39,203 nucleotides of DNA from Acidimicrobiia bacterium (lineage in GTDB: Bacteria > Actinomycetota > Acidimicrobiia > Acidimicrobiales > UBA8592): contig JAUIIS010000010.1 in NCBI GenBank assembly GCA_030431575.1, positions 1 through 39,203 on the forward strand, written 5' to 3'. Below are positions 9,505 through 17,835 of this stretch, in pieces (position 1 is the first letter of the stretch; each line of letters opens with the position of its first letter). Both the position numbers and the translations under genes were made by a program. The notes under the pieces are model-generated. The model was not told where the DNA came from. It ran no database searches and was given only the letters and a program-made list of their open reading frames with translations.

Positions 9505-9672
9505 CTAGTGTCCTGTCCGGTTAGAGCGCTGGATAATTCGGTGGAGCATGGCCTGGTCAACAAGGCGTAGCTTCGAAGGCGCACTGCCACCCGTGCGTCG
9601 AGAAGGTACAACGCAGTTGGCCTGGGCAGGCGACAGCGAATTATGTGGCGAAATAACCTGACAGGACACTAG
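9505..9672. mobile_element. MITE-like element, 168 bp with imperfect terminal inverted repeats
   Basis: The left end CTAGTGTCCTGTCCGGTTA (9505-9523) and the right end (9654-9672) are reverse complements over 18 of 19 bases. The match resumes further in, where ATAATTCG recurs at the same distance from both ends. Both outer edges are CTAG, as expected of a target-site duplication. No transposase frame is present, so this is a non-autonomous element or a solo remnant. CTAG targets are known for IS481-type and some IS5-type elements, so mobilisation by one of those is inferred. It fills the divergent promoter region between the site-2 protease and the flavin-fold oxidase gene and may supply transcription or RNA-fold signals for either. 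Confidence 0.75.
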
Positions 9673-9700
9673 CTTGGCGCTAATCCACTTGAGGAGCGTC

Positions 9701-10135
9701 ATGGAATTCAGCGAGATCATCGAAGCGTCAAAGCGTTTGGGAGTTTGGGCCCATCTGGCAACGGTCAGCCCCAGCGGAACGCCGTACATCTCGCCGGTGC
9801 ACCCCTGTTGGGAAGGTCAGACGCTCTGGACAATGATGGGTGCCGACTCCGCCAAGGCCAAGAACCTCGCTGCAAACAACAAGGCCACCTACCACTGGCA
9901 GGTTGGCGACACCACCGATTTCGACAGTCTGATCGTCTGGGGTACCGGCGAGGTTTTCACTGACCTTGAGACCAAGCGACGCCTCTGGGAAGGTGTCTTT
10001 GACTACGACCTCAACGCATTTGCACCCGGCGGACCCGACGACTCCGAGGGCACTGGTTTCATGGCCCTCACGCCACGCCGTGCCGTGCTTTTGAAGACCT
10101 ACGGCATGGCTGGCCGCGAGGTCTGGCAGGCCTAG
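9701..10135 (+). CDS. Pyridoxamine 5'-phosphate oxidase-fold protein
   Basis: A 144-residue split-barrel protein. The opening helix (FSEIIEASKRLGVWAHLATV) followed by SPSGTPYISPVHPCW is the usual beginning of PNPOx-like flavin/F420-binding proteins. In actinobacteria many of these use F420 or heme instead of FMN, so the cofactor and substrate are open. The start ATG at 9701 has a GAGGAG site at 9691-9696, which decides it over an upstream in-frame start at 9674. It is divergent from the site-2 protease, with the MITE-like element ending 28 bp upstream. Confidence 0.8.
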   Translation: MEFSEIIEASKRLGVWAHLATVSPSGTPYISPVHPCWEGQTLWTMMGADSAKAKNLAANNKATYHWQVGDTTDFDSLIVWGTGEVFTDLETKRRLWEGVFDYDLNAFAPGGPDDSEGTGFMALTPRRAVLLKTYGMAGREVWQA

Positions 10136-10157
10136 TAGGCCACACCGTCTGGCGCTG

Positions 10158-11303
10158 CTATTGGGCTGCGCTTCCTAGCCGTCCTAAGACGGCTAACAGC
10201 GGTATGCCCACCGCTCCCAGGGTGACGAGCACCACCACAATGATCGCTTGGGGGCTTGACCAACTGACGATCGCTCCGGTGAACGATGGCACGGCGACGG
10301 CGCCGAGATTGGTGGCTAGGAGCTGCCAGCCGGCCAGCCGCTGTGCATGACCTTCGCCGACCCGCTTGCCGGTGGTGGCAAAGAGCGTGGGAACTGCTGG
10401 GGCCAGACAAAGCCCAGAGATCGCAAGCGCCACACCCACCAGCGCCAGCGGCGCCACGCTAACCACCGCCAGTGCCACAAAGGCAGCCGCGGCAGGCACA
10501 AGAACGCCTACGCGTTCCAGCGTCGCAGCCACCTTGGTACGCGACATCGACAGTCGGCCCAAGGTGGTGCCTGCCCAGAACCCCGCCACCGCCACTGAGG
10601 CGCCTGCCTCACTCATTCCTCGGTGTTCGTTGAGGTAGGTGTAGGCCCACTGGCCTGTGGTGACCTCGATGGCAACAAAGGTGGCAAACAGAGCCAACGA
10701 CACTGCGGCGATCGCTAGCGGGAGCGGGGTCGTGACATCGGCAGCTCGTTGGGGGGCTTGGGTGTGTGGCCAGTGCTGGCGCACGTGACATGCTCCAGCC
10801 GCCGCGACTCCAGCCACCAAAACCGCCACGAACAGCGCAAGGCGCCAGCCGGGCAATACTGCTACCGCCAATGGTCCCATAGTGGCGCCCAGCCCGTAAG
10901 AGCCGTGGATCAGCCCGGCGCTACCGATGCGACCCAACGTGGTAATGAACGACGCTCCAAGCGAGTCGAGCACTCCCGACATCACGCCAACAGCGCCAAA
11001 GCCCACTAAGAACACGCTCCACGACGGCGCACTTGCAACCAGGGCACATGCAACGGCGAGACCAGCGGTGGCGCCGACAAACGATGCACCCAGACCGAAC
11101 CGTGGGGCCAAGTACCGACTGCTGGTTGCCGCCGACATGCGGCCGAGGCCGTAGACGAGACCGACCAGCCCAAGGGCACCCAGGGACTGGTCGAGATCTT
11201 CGCGTACATCGCCCCAAACCACGCCAAGCATGGCAATGGGCACCGCGAAGGAGAAGAAGGTAAGAGACGCCGACCGCACCGCCGCCTGGTTGCTGTCGGC
11301 CAT
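10158..11303 (-). CDS. MFS transporter
   Basis: A 381-residue protein with about 12 hydrophobic segments and short loops. It includes LVYGLGRMSAATSSRYLAPRFG after segment 2, a loose motif A. The second half (GLCLAPAVPTLFATTGKRVGE) resembles sugar/acid carriers of the fucose-permease-like MFS group. There is no extra domain. The stop lies 22 bp from the convergent oxidase-fold gene. Upstream, 44 bp separate it from the osmoprotectant operon read in the same direction, so read-through is possible. The substrate is unknown. Confidence 0.78.
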   Translation of the reverse strand: MADSNQAAVRSASLTFFSFAVPIAMLGVVWGDVREDLDQSLGALGLVGLVYGLGRMSAATSSRYLAPRFGLGASFVGATAGLAVACALVASAPSWSVFLVGFGAVGVMSGVLDSLGASFITTLGRIGSAGLIHGSYGLGATMGPLAVAVLPGWRLALFVAVLVAGVAAAGACHVRQHWPHTQAPQRAADVTTPLPLAIAAVSLALFATFVAIEVTTGQWAYTYLNEHRGMSEAGASVAVAGFWAGTTLGRLSMSRTKVAATLERVGVLVPAAAAFVALAVVSVAPLALVGVALAISGLCLAPAVPTLFATTGKRVGEGHAQRLAGWQLLATNLGAVAVPSFTGAIVSWSSPQAIIVVVLVTLGAVGIPLLAVLGRLGSAAQ

Positions 11304-11347
11304 GGCCGAACCGTATCCAATAGCGGCGGTGCGTCAGCGCACTGAAG

Positions 11348-12370
11348 CTAGCTAATGCCGTTTGTGGCCAGGAAGTCAGCAGCCACGTCCGCGGCGCTCT
11401 CGCCGTCAATGGACACGCGACGGTTCAGTTCAGCCATCAGGTCCTCGTCCAGGGGGGCGAGGATCTCTGCGACGATTGCGTCCCAGGCTTCGGGTGCTTG
11501 CTGGTAGACCGAATCGGGCATGGTCAGCGAGACGTTGTACAAGATGAACACGCCTGGGTCTTCGACAAGGTTCAAACCAAGACCCGGGATGCGGCCGTCG
11601 GTGGTGAAAACTTCCCCAAAGTCGCAATTGCCATTGGCGGTTTCTTCGTAGATGACGCCGGTTTCGAGGATCTCGATTTGCGACTCGGGAACGGCGTAAC
11701 CTGTTGCGTCTTCAAAGAGCACCAAGCCATCGGGACGGTTGGGGAACTCGGTCTCGAGGCACACGCTGGCATCTTCGTTTTCGGCGAGGTAGTCGGCCAT
11801 GCTTTGTAGCGAGAACGGGGCGTCACCGTCAAGGAAGTCTGGCGCAGTGGCAAAGCCGTACGTGTCGTTGAATGGTGAGCGACCTATCCAGCGAACGCTG
11901 TTCTCGGCCAAGTCAGTCACGCACACGTCGTTGGACAGTTCGTCTGGGTCGAAGCTTGGATCTTCTTGCCCCAGGTGAACGGTCCATCCGGTGCCGTTGT
12001 ACTCCCAGTAGGCGTCGATCTCGTTAGCCAACAGCGCGTCACGGTTAACCGAGGTTCCACCGAGGTTTGTGTTGTTGTTCACGGTTGCGCCCTTGGATTC
12101 GAGGGCTTGCACCAAGATTTCGCCAAGCACGATCTGCTCGGTGAAGTCCTTGGAGCCAACGGTGATCTCTTGGCCAGTGAAGTCGGCTGCTGCGGCGTCG
12201 CCGCTGACGTTGAGCGTTTCGCACTCGCCCGACGCGCCGGCGTCGCCTTCGGATTCCTCGGTGTCTTCGCCACCGGATGCGTCGTCGTCATCGTCATCGC
12301 CGCATGCGGCAGCGACCAGTGTAAAGGCGAGGAGGATCGCTAGTAGTCGCCAGAGGGTGTTTGGTTTCAT
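11348..12370 (-). CDS. Glycine betaine/osmoprotectant ABC transporter substrate-binding lipoprotein
   Basis: Signal peptide with lipobox LVAAAC near residue 20, followed by an acidic D/E/G-rich linker, then an OpuAC-type binding domain (ITVGSKDFTEQIVLGEIL, YWEYNGTGW). It captures quaternary ammonium compounds such as betaine, choline or carnitine outside the membrane and delivers them to the permeases encoded just upstream. The start ATG at 12370 is preceded by AAAGGAAA; an upstream in-frame start at 12439 would bury the signal peptide. It is the last gene of the four-gene operon. The exact ligand cannot be read from sequence. Confidence 0.92.
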   Translation of the reverse strand: MKPNTLWRLLAILLAFTLVAAACGDDDDDDASGGEDTEESEGDAGASGECETLNVSGDAAAADFTGQEITVGSKDFTEQIVLGEILVQALESKGATVNNNTNLGGTSVNRDALLANEIDAYWEYNGTGWTVHLGQEDPSFDPDELSNDVCVTDLAENSVRWIGRSPFNDTYGFATAPDFLDGDAPFSLQSMADYLAENEDASVCLETEFPNRPDGLVLFEDATGYAVPESQIEILETGVIYEETANGNCDFGEVFTTDGRIPGLGLNLVEDPGVFILYNVSLTMPDSVYQQAPEAWDAIVAEILAPLDEDLMAELNRRVSIDGESAADVAADFLATNGIS

Positions 12371-12455
12371 TGTGGGGTTTCCTTTGCTTGCTGAATGTGA
12401 TCTTGCGAAGTTCCGACTCGCAGGCGCGTCGAAGAACAATCGAGGGTCTTGGGAA

Positions 12456-13238
12456 CTACAGCCCCCGCGGGCGCAGCGTGCGCTCGGCGATCGATGCGAT
12501 CCAGTCGACGGTCAGCGCCACGATGGCGGTCATGACAGCTCCAGTGAGCAGCACAACCTCGCGACTTAGCTTGAGGCCAGCGCTGATGGTAACGCCCAAC
12601 CCGCCACCGCCAATCAGGAACGCCAAGGCCGCCATGCCTACGTTAATGATGAGCGCTGTGCGGATGCCAGCCAGGATGACGGGTACCGCAAGAGGAATCT
12701 CGACTTGCCGCAGGACCTGACCTTTGGTGAGGCCCATTCCTCGGCCAGCTTCGATGACCGAAAAATCTACTTGATCAAGCCCAACCATGGTGTTGCGCAA
12801 TACCGGCAGAACCGTGAAGAAGCCAAGGGCCCAAATGGCCGTCCAGGCCCCGCTCCCTAGCCAGGCGAAGGCCAAGATGAGCAACCCAAACGCGGGGGTA
12901 GCTTGACCCGACGTCGCGATGCCCAGGACAGGGCCTCCAAAGCGTCGATATTTGGGTCGGGTCAGGAACAGCCCCAATGGGATCGCAATAACGATCACTA
13001 ACAACGTTGACCAAAGGGTCAGCGAGATGTGCTGTTCGAGCTGGGGCTTGAGGTTGCGTTCCCATTCGAGCGTGCGCTTGTCTTGGAAGATTGCGTCGTC
13101 GCTATCGAGAAAGCCGTTGACGTAGACGTAGAGCGCTACCGCCAGGGAGACAATGATGGCGGGCCGCACGAGCAGGCCCGCGTTGGCTCGGACCCAACTC
13201 CAGGCTGGAGACGGACTAGTTGCGGTGGCCGCGGTCAT
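12456..13238 (-). CDS. Osmoprotectant ABC transporter permease (second)
   Basis: A 260-residue BPD-type inner-membrane permease with about six membrane segments. The EAA loop is visible as IEAGRGMGLTKGQVLRQVEIPLAVPVILAGIR, the docking site for the ATPase. Its start ATG overlaps the ATPase stop (ATGA at 13235-13238), so translation is coupled. It pairs with the permease at 14467-15258 to form the OpuB/OpuC-like channel. The gap to the binding-protein gene is 85 bp. Confidence 0.9.
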   Translation of the reverse strand: MTAATATSPSPAWSWVRANAGLLVRPAIIVSLAVALYVYVNGFLDSDDAIFQDKRTLEWERNLKPQLEQHISLTLWSTLLVIVIAIPLGLFLTRPKYRRFGGPVLGIATSGQATPAFGLLILAFAWLGSGAWTAIWALGFFTVLPVLRNTMVGLDQVDFSVIEAGRGMGLTKGQVLRQVEIPLAVPVILAGIRTALIINVGMAALAFLIGGGGLGVTISAGLKLSREVVLLTGAVMTAIVALTVDWIASIAERTLRPRGL

Positions 13239-14470
13239 GACTGCCCGGCCGAATCTACGTGCACTTCGTAATGGCGGCGCGCCGCGGCGCGCATGCCTTT
13301 CAAGACGTCGGCTAGTACTTCGATGTCGACGATGCCCTGATACACGCCACTGTTGTCAACAACCGTGGCTTGACCAGCGTTGCTCATTAGCAACTCTTCG
13401 AGCGCGTCGTGGAGCGTGGCGTGCATGGGCAGCGTGGATGTGACCTCAACGCCAGCGGCCAGCAGGTCGGCAGGAGTTGCTGCCAGGTCTTTGTCGTTGA
13501 GCCAACGAGCGGGATGGCTCTTTGCGTCGAGCACCAGCAACGATCGCTCGGGCGACGCATCCAGCACTGTCTTCGCTTCCGTCGCGGAGGTGTCGTGGGA
13601 GACGACTGGGAAGCTGGTGCTGATGTCAATGTCGCGCACGCGTTCGAAATTGAGGCCCTTGAGCGTTGAGCCTGAGCCAATGAAATCGGCGACGAAATCG
13701 TCGATGGGGTACGCGAGGATGCGCTCGGGTGTATCGAACTGCGCGATACGAGACTGCTCGCCGAGGATAGCAATGCGGTCGCCCATCTTGATGGCCTCGT
13801 CGATGTCGTGGGTGACAAAGACAATCGTCTTCTTTAGCTCAGATTGCAGGCGCAAGAATTCGTTTTGGAGCCGGTCACGCGTGATGGGGTCTATGGCGCC
13901 GAACGGCTCGTCCATGAGAAGCACAGCTGGGTCAGAACCCAGCGCGCGGGCTACGCCCACGCGCTGGGCCTGCCCGCCAGAGAGTTCTTTGGGGTAGCGG
14001 TCTTTGAAGTCGTTGGGCAAGCCCATTACGTCGAGCAACTCGGTTACACGAGCGTTGATCTTTGCCTTGTCCCAGCCGAGGAGACGAGGGACCGTGGCAA
14101 TGTTCTGCGCAATCGTCTGATGGGGGAACAGCCCGATCTGTTGGATGACATAGCCGATGCGGCGGCGCAGCAGATCGGGGTTCACCGAGGTGACGTCTTC
14201 GCCGTCGAAGATGATGCGCCCCGAGGTGGGTTCGATCATCCGGTTGATGAGGCGCAACGTCGTGCTCTTGCCGCAGCCCGATGGGCCAACAAGCACGAGG
14301 ATTTCACCTTCGGGAATGTCGAGGTTCAGCGAGTCGACCGCGGGGATGACCGATCCGTCGTAGGTCTTGGTGACACCCTGTAGCGAGATCATTGTGGCTG
14401 GTTTTTCCACACCGGTAGCGCTGTGCTGGTTGGGCGCGGGGTCGATGGGGCTACTGGCTGTGCTAGTCAT
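13235..14470 (-). CDS. Osmoprotectant ABC transporter ATP-binding protein with tandem CBS domains
   Basis: The ATPase shows Walker A GPSGCGKST, signature LSGGQAQR, Walker B VLLMDEP and the switch histidine VTHD. After about residue 280 the chain continues into two CBS modules (VVDNSGVYQGIVDIEVL in the second). In OpuA-type and ProV-type proteins these sense ionic strength or nucleotide and gate transport. The start ATG at 14470 overlaps the upstream permease stop by 4 bp (ATGA). The frame stays open upstream to 15064, but that stretch is the permease gene read in another frame, rich in Arg, His and Pro. An alternative start is MISLQGVTKTYDG about 25 residues in. Confidence 0.93.
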   Translation of the reverse strand: MTSTASSPIDPAPNQHSATGVEKPATMISLQGVTKTYDGSVIPAVDSLNLDIPEGEILVLVGPSGCGKSTTLRLINRMIEPTSGRIIFDGEDVTSVNPDLLRRRIGYVIQQIGLFPHQTIAQNIATVPRLLGWDKAKINARVTELLDVMGLPNDFKDRYPKELSGGQAQRVGVARALGSDPAVLLMDEPFGAIDPITRDRLQNEFLRLQSELKKTIVFVTHDIDEAIKMGDRIAILGEQSRIAQFDTPERILAYPIDDFVADFIGSGSTLKGLNFERVRDIDISTSFPVVSHDTSATEAKTVLDASPERSLLVLDAKSHPARWLNDKDLAATPADLLAAGVEVTSTLPMHATLHDALEELLMSNAGQATVVDNSGVYQGIVDIEVLADVLKGMRAAARRHYEVHVDSAGQS

Positions 14471-15258
14471 CGCAAACCTGACGGGGTGGTGAACTTCCGG
14501 ATGAGGGTGAAGATGAGATCGAGGATGAGGGCCAACAAGATGGTGAAGACGACACCGGTCCACATACGCTCGACCGAGCCCGGGTTTGGGTAGCGGGTGA
14601 GCCCGTCGTTGATGTAGACCCCGAGGCCACTGCCGCCAACGAGAACCGCAATGGCGGCGATACCGACGTTCAAAAGGGCGGCGACACGGATGCCGGTGAG
14701 AATGACCGGCCATGCCAAGGGCAGTTCGATGCGGCGAAGGCGTTGGAAGGCCGAGAAGCCCATACCTTTGGCTGACTCGACAACAGCCGCATCGACTTCC
14801 TCGAGACCGGTGACTGTATTGCGCAGGATGGGAAGAATGGAGTACAGACCCAGGGCAATGAGCGGACCGCGGTCGCCAATACCGATCCAGCTGACCGGGA
14901 TGAAGATTGAGAACAGGGCTAGGGACGGGATGGTCAACAGGATCGAGGAGATGCCGACCACAATGCCTGCCAAAGCCTTGACTCGGTGGACCAGGATGCC
15001 CAGCGCTGTTGCGATGAGGACGGCGAAGAACATGGACGTCCCCACGAGCTGCGCATGATCCCATGTGTGACCAAGGATGGTGCCCAGGCCTTCGTCGTCG
15101 ACGACAAAGTCCCAGAAACTGGAGTACGCACTGGTATCTGAAACCAACGCGGGAAGCTCGCCGATGCCATTTGCAAGGTCGGCCACGCCGCCGACGACAT
15201 CGTTGTCTGCAGCGGTGTCTGCAATGAACAGGTACCAGATCGACGCGGCGGCGACCAC
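14467..15258 (-). CDS. Osmoprotectant ABC transporter permease (first), start uncertain
   Basis: A BPD-type permease with the EAA loop VESAKGMGFSAFQRLRRIELPLAWPVILTGIR and about six membrane segments, the first gene of the operon. Its beginning is odd. The first recognised start codon is GTG at 15258, yet this cuts into a hydrophobic stretch that continues upstream in frame (LFGLVVAAASIWYLF). The frame is open back to a TAG at 15364-15366 over 35 codons with no ATG, GTG, TTG or CTG. Either the gene starts at GTG with a shortened helix, or it uses a rare start, or a sequence error hides the true one. Confidence 0.85.
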   Translation of the reverse strand: MVAAASIWYLFIADTAADNDVVGGVADLANGIGELPALVSDTSAYSSFWDFVVDDEGLGTILGHTWDHAQLVGTSMFFAVLIATALGILVHRVKALAGIVVGISSILLTIPSLALFSIFIPVSWIGIGDRGPLIALGLYSILPILRNTVTGLEEVDAAVVESAKGMGFSAFQRLRRIELPLAWPVILTGIRVAALLNVGIAAIAVLVGGSGLGVYINDGLTRYPNPGSVERMWTGVVFTILLALILDLIFTLIRKFTTPSGLR

Positions 15259-15572
15259 TAATCCAAAGAGTCCCCGGACGGGTAGGGGTTGCCGACCCTC
15301 TGAAGGTCCAGAGGGACTTGTGCTTTGGCCACCAGTGGGCGGAGAGCTAAGCGTCGGGATCGGCTATTCAGTCCTAAGTCTTCACTAAGCCTGCGGTATG
15401 GCAGGGCGACGGGCAACGGCACCGACCTTAGCTGGCCGCCGCCGAGGTTCCACCAATCCGATCCAGGTGGCACCGGCGCCAGCCTTGACGGTGAGGCGGG
15501 CTAGGAAGCCGATACAGCCACGAGCGCCGCTGTGGCGCGCCAGCTCAGACCGCCGGTGGTATAGATGGAGCT
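15259..15572. other. Divergent intergenic region, osmoprotectant operon / CDF exporter
   Basis: A 314-bp space between two divergent transcripts. It must hold both promoters. I found no convincing -35/-10 pair, no SigB-type GTTT/GGGTA pair and no strong hairpin. The part next to the permease is open in frame with that gene (see permease entry). A short frame on the plus strand at 15398-15583 is Arg/Pro-rich and overlaps the next gene, so I do not call it. Confidence 0.4.
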
Positions 15573-16499
15573 ATGGGTCATGACCACGATCACGGCGCGG
15601 GCCTAGCTCGCGCCGGAGAGCGCCATAAGGGCAGGCTGCTTGCCGCGTTCTTGATCATCGGCATCTTCTTTGTCGTGGAAGCAACAGCCGGCGTGCTCAC
15701 CAACTCACTGGCCCTGCTTTCCGATGCTGGGCACATGCTCACCGACGTCATCGGCCTCGGCATGGCACTGGCTGCCATCCAGTTGGCCTCAAAGTTTGAA
15801 ACCAAACACACAAGCCAACGCTCCTCGCACACCTTCGGCCTCTATCGTCTCGAAATTCTGGCCGCATTTGTCAACGCGCTGCTCTTGTTTGGTGTGGCCA
15901 TCTGGGTGCTCGTTGAAGCCGTACGTCGCCTCTTCGACGATCCCGAAGTCCTGGGCGTGCCCATGCTGGTGGTTGCTGCCTTAGGCCTCGCCGCCAACAT
16001 CGTGGCCTTCCTCCTTCTGCGCGAGGGCGCCAAAGAATCGCTCAACATGGAAGGGGCCTACCTTGAGGTCCTCGCAGACACCATTGGCTCGGTTGGCGTG
16101 ATCATCGCCGCAATCCTGCTCGAAACGTTCGGGTGGGGATGGGTCGACCCGGTGATCGGCGCCGCAATCGGCCTATGGATCCTCCCCCGAACCTGGCACC
16201 TAGGCCGCAAAGCAGTCCGAGTTCTCCTCCAGGCCGCCCCACCCCACATCAGCGTCGACGCCTTGGCGGCTGACCTGGCTGCGATCAAAGACGTGGTCGA
16301 CGTACATGACCTCCACGTGTGGACCTTGACCTCAGAGATGGACGCAGCGTCTGCGCACCTCATGACCCTCGAGAACGCAGACGCTCATGCGGTGTTGGAT
16401 CAAGCACGGCACATTCTTGAGCACAGTTACGGCATCAGTCACGGCACCTTCCAAGTAGAACCCGACAGCCACAAGGGTTGCCACGAACTCAGCTGGTAG
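15573..16499 (+). CDS. Cation diffusion facilitator, Zn/Co/Cd exporter
   Basis: A 308-residue metal/proton antiporter of the CzcD/ZitB type with six membrane segments and a cytoplasmic metal-binding tail. The N-terminus is His-rich (GHDHDHG). The first metal pair is seen in SDAGHMLTD of segment 2. In segment 5 the usual HxxxD is replaced by ExxxD (LEVLADTIGS), a change that could alter metal choice. The tail holds DVHDLHVWTLT, typical of the family. The start ATG at 15573 follows GATGGAG. The gene stands alone between the osmoprotectant operon and a crotonase. Confidence 0.9.
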   Translation: MGHDHDHGAGLARAGERHKGRLLAAFLIIGIFFVVEATAGVLTNSLALLSDAGHMLTDVIGLGMALAAIQLASKFETKHTSQRSSHTFGLYRLEILAAFVNALLLFGVAIWVLVEAVRRLFDDPEVLGVPMLVVAALGLAANIVAFLLLREGAKESLNMEGAYLEVLADTIGSVGVIIAAILLETFGWGWVDPVIGAAIGLWILPRTWHLGRKAVRVLLQAAPPHISVDALAADLAAIKDVVDVHDLHVWTLTSEMDAASAHLMTLENADAHAVLDQARHILEHSYGISHGTFQVEPDSHKGCHELSW

Positions 16500-16576
16500 C
16501 CCAACCAGCAGGGCCCGTGCGCTGGACGGTGCCCGTGCCGCTGGCCGTGGCTGTAACTTTGGCCAATGATGGGGCT

Positions 16577-17380
16577 ATGACCGACACCGTCTTGCAAGAT
16601 CAGCCCGCTCCTCGCGTTACCCGCCTCACCCTCAACCGGCCCGACAAGCTGAACGCCCTCACCTACGAGATGGTCGAGGCCCTCCATCAGGCCCTCGACG
16701 ACGTAGACCAGGACCACGACTGCCGCGCCGTGATCTTGACCGGCGCTGGCCGCGGCTTTTGCGCAGGCCTTGACCTCAACGGTTTCGGCACCGTGCCCGG
16801 CACCGAGGGGTTAGGCAGGGTCCAACAGGGAATGGCCACCCAGCAGTTGATTGCAGAAGTTGTCCACCACATGCGCGACGTCCGCCAACCAATCATCTCT
16901 GCAGTTAACGGCGCTGCTGCCGGCGGAGGATTCGCCTTCGCCTGCGCTAGCGATATCCGCTACTGCGGCGCGAGCGCAAAGTTCGGTACCGCCTTTGTTC
17001 GCCTGGGGCTATCTGGTTGCGATATCGGGGTCAGCTGGATGCTGCCTCGTCTCATCGGCGCCTCTCGGGCGTGGGAACTGCTGCTCACGGGTCGAGTGTT
17101 CGACGCCAACGAGGCCGATCGCATCGGTTTGGTCAGCAGGGTTGTGCCCGACGACGCCCTCGATGACACCGTGCTGTCGGTGGCAGCCGAGATTGCGGCT
17201 AACAGTCCCTTCGGGGTCTGGATGACCAAAGAGGCCATGTGGTCAAACTTGGAAATCCCCAGCCTCCGCGCAGGCATCGACCTTGAAAACAGGAACCAGA
17301 TCATGGCCAGCCAAACTGCTGATGCTCGCCTGGGCATGAGCGGCTTACCTGGTCAGCCAAAGGACTGGACAAACAGTTAG
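16577..17380 (+). CDS. Crotonase/enoyl-CoA hydratase family protein lacking both catalytic Glu
   Basis: A 267-residue crotonase fold with the CoA-binding segment RPDKLNALT and oxyanion-hole glycines in AVNGAAAGGGF. Aligned by eye to rat enoyl-CoA hydratase, Glu144 is Ala (GGGFAFA) and Glu164 is Phe (FGTAFVRLG), so classical hydration is unlikely. A nearby GCDIG may supply another acid. It may be an isomerase, hydrolase or lyase of the superfamily. The ATG at 16577 follows GGGG and starts just before the conserved core; an in-frame start at 16478 would overlap the CDF gene. A second, unrelated-looking crotonase lies at 20032. Confidence 0.85.
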   Translation: MTDTVLQDQPAPRVTRLTLNRPDKLNALTYEMVEALHQALDDVDQDHDCRAVILTGAGRGFCAGLDLNGFGTVPGTEGLGRVQQGMATQQLIAEVVHHMRDVRQPIISAVNGAAAGGGFAFACASDIRYCGASAKFGTAFVRLGLSGCDIGVSWMLPRLIGASRAWELLLTGRVFDANEADRIGLVSRVVPDDALDDTVLSVAAEIAANSPFGVWMTKEAMWSNLEIPSLRAGIDLENRNQIMASQTADARLGMSGLPGQPKDWTNS

Positions 17381-17488
17381 GAGGCTGGTGGCGGCCCGCT
17401 CTAGAACGGCTGTGCCTGGAGACAAACGCACATAGGCTAGGGGGGCACCGGGTATCACCGCTGCGAGGTCAGCAAGGAGACTGCCAGC

Positions 17489-17707
17489 ATGGAACTACTC
17501 GAAATCGAAGAGAAGCACCAGCTCAAGCGAGAAGCAGCGGCTGCTGTGCTGCGCGATATCGCCGACTCGCTGTCCCGTCACAACAACCTGGAGTTCAAGC
17601 GGGACGGCCTCCGTTACACCGTCGCGGTAGCAGACGATGTGGAGCTAGAAGTCGAGCTCGAGATCGAAGACAGCGGTTCGAGTCTCGAAATCGAGATCAG
17701 CTGGTAG
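17489..17707 (+). CDS. Amphi-Trp domain protein
   Basis: A 72-residue protein with the layout of the small amphi-Trp family: an N-terminal helix (KHQLKREAAAAVLRDIADSL), an amphipathic strand region of alternating charged and aliphatic residues, and the terminal tryptophan (LEIEISW). The function of the family is unknown; members occur widely in archaea and actinobacteria. An AAGGAGA site lies ahead of the ATG. Its upstream region has GGGTAT at 17450-17455 but no matching -35 element. Confidence 0.82.
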   Translation: MELLEIEEKHQLKREAAAAVLRDIADSLSRHNNLEFKRDGLRYTVAVADDVELEVELEIEDSGSSLEIEISW

Positions 17708-17740
17708 CCGTCGTTCCTCGCTGCGCTCGTCACTAACCGA

Positions 17741-17759
17741 GTTTCGGCAAAGCCGAAAC
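17741..17759. terminator. Hairpin after amphi-Trp gene
   Basis: GTTTCGGC-AAA-GCCGAAAC is a perfect 8-bp stem with a 3-base loop, 34 bp after the amphi-Trp stop. It lacks a T-run, so it is at best a weak or Rho-assisted terminator or an mRNA-stabilising fold. Confidence 0.4.
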
Positions 17760-17835
17760 ATCGCGATCGCCCAGGACCGCAAGGTCTGGACGCGGGCTCG
17801 TTGTAACTCGGCACTGGTATGCACGTCTGGTGGGC

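Noticed and set aside
9505-9789. 94-codon minus-strand frame running through the MITE-like element
   Set aside because: It crosses the element and the start of the oxidase-fold gene, has no ribosome-binding site and does not look like a transposase.
14471-15064. Long N-terminal extension of the osmoprotectant ATPase
   Set aside because: It is the permease gene read in another frame, rich in Arg, His and Pro; the ATGA overlap fixes the start at 14470.
15398-15583. 61-codon plus-strand frame ahead of the CDF gene
   Set aside because: Low-complexity Arg/Pro/Ala composition and overlap with the CDF start; no ribosome-binding site.
17450-17455. GGGTAT ahead of the amphi-Trp gene as a ninth full stress promoter
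   Set aside because: No GTTT at 13-17 bp upstream (ACAT at the expected place).
17741-17759. Standard Rho-independent terminator
   Set aside because: The stem is good but no T-run follows; kept only as a low-confidence hairpin.
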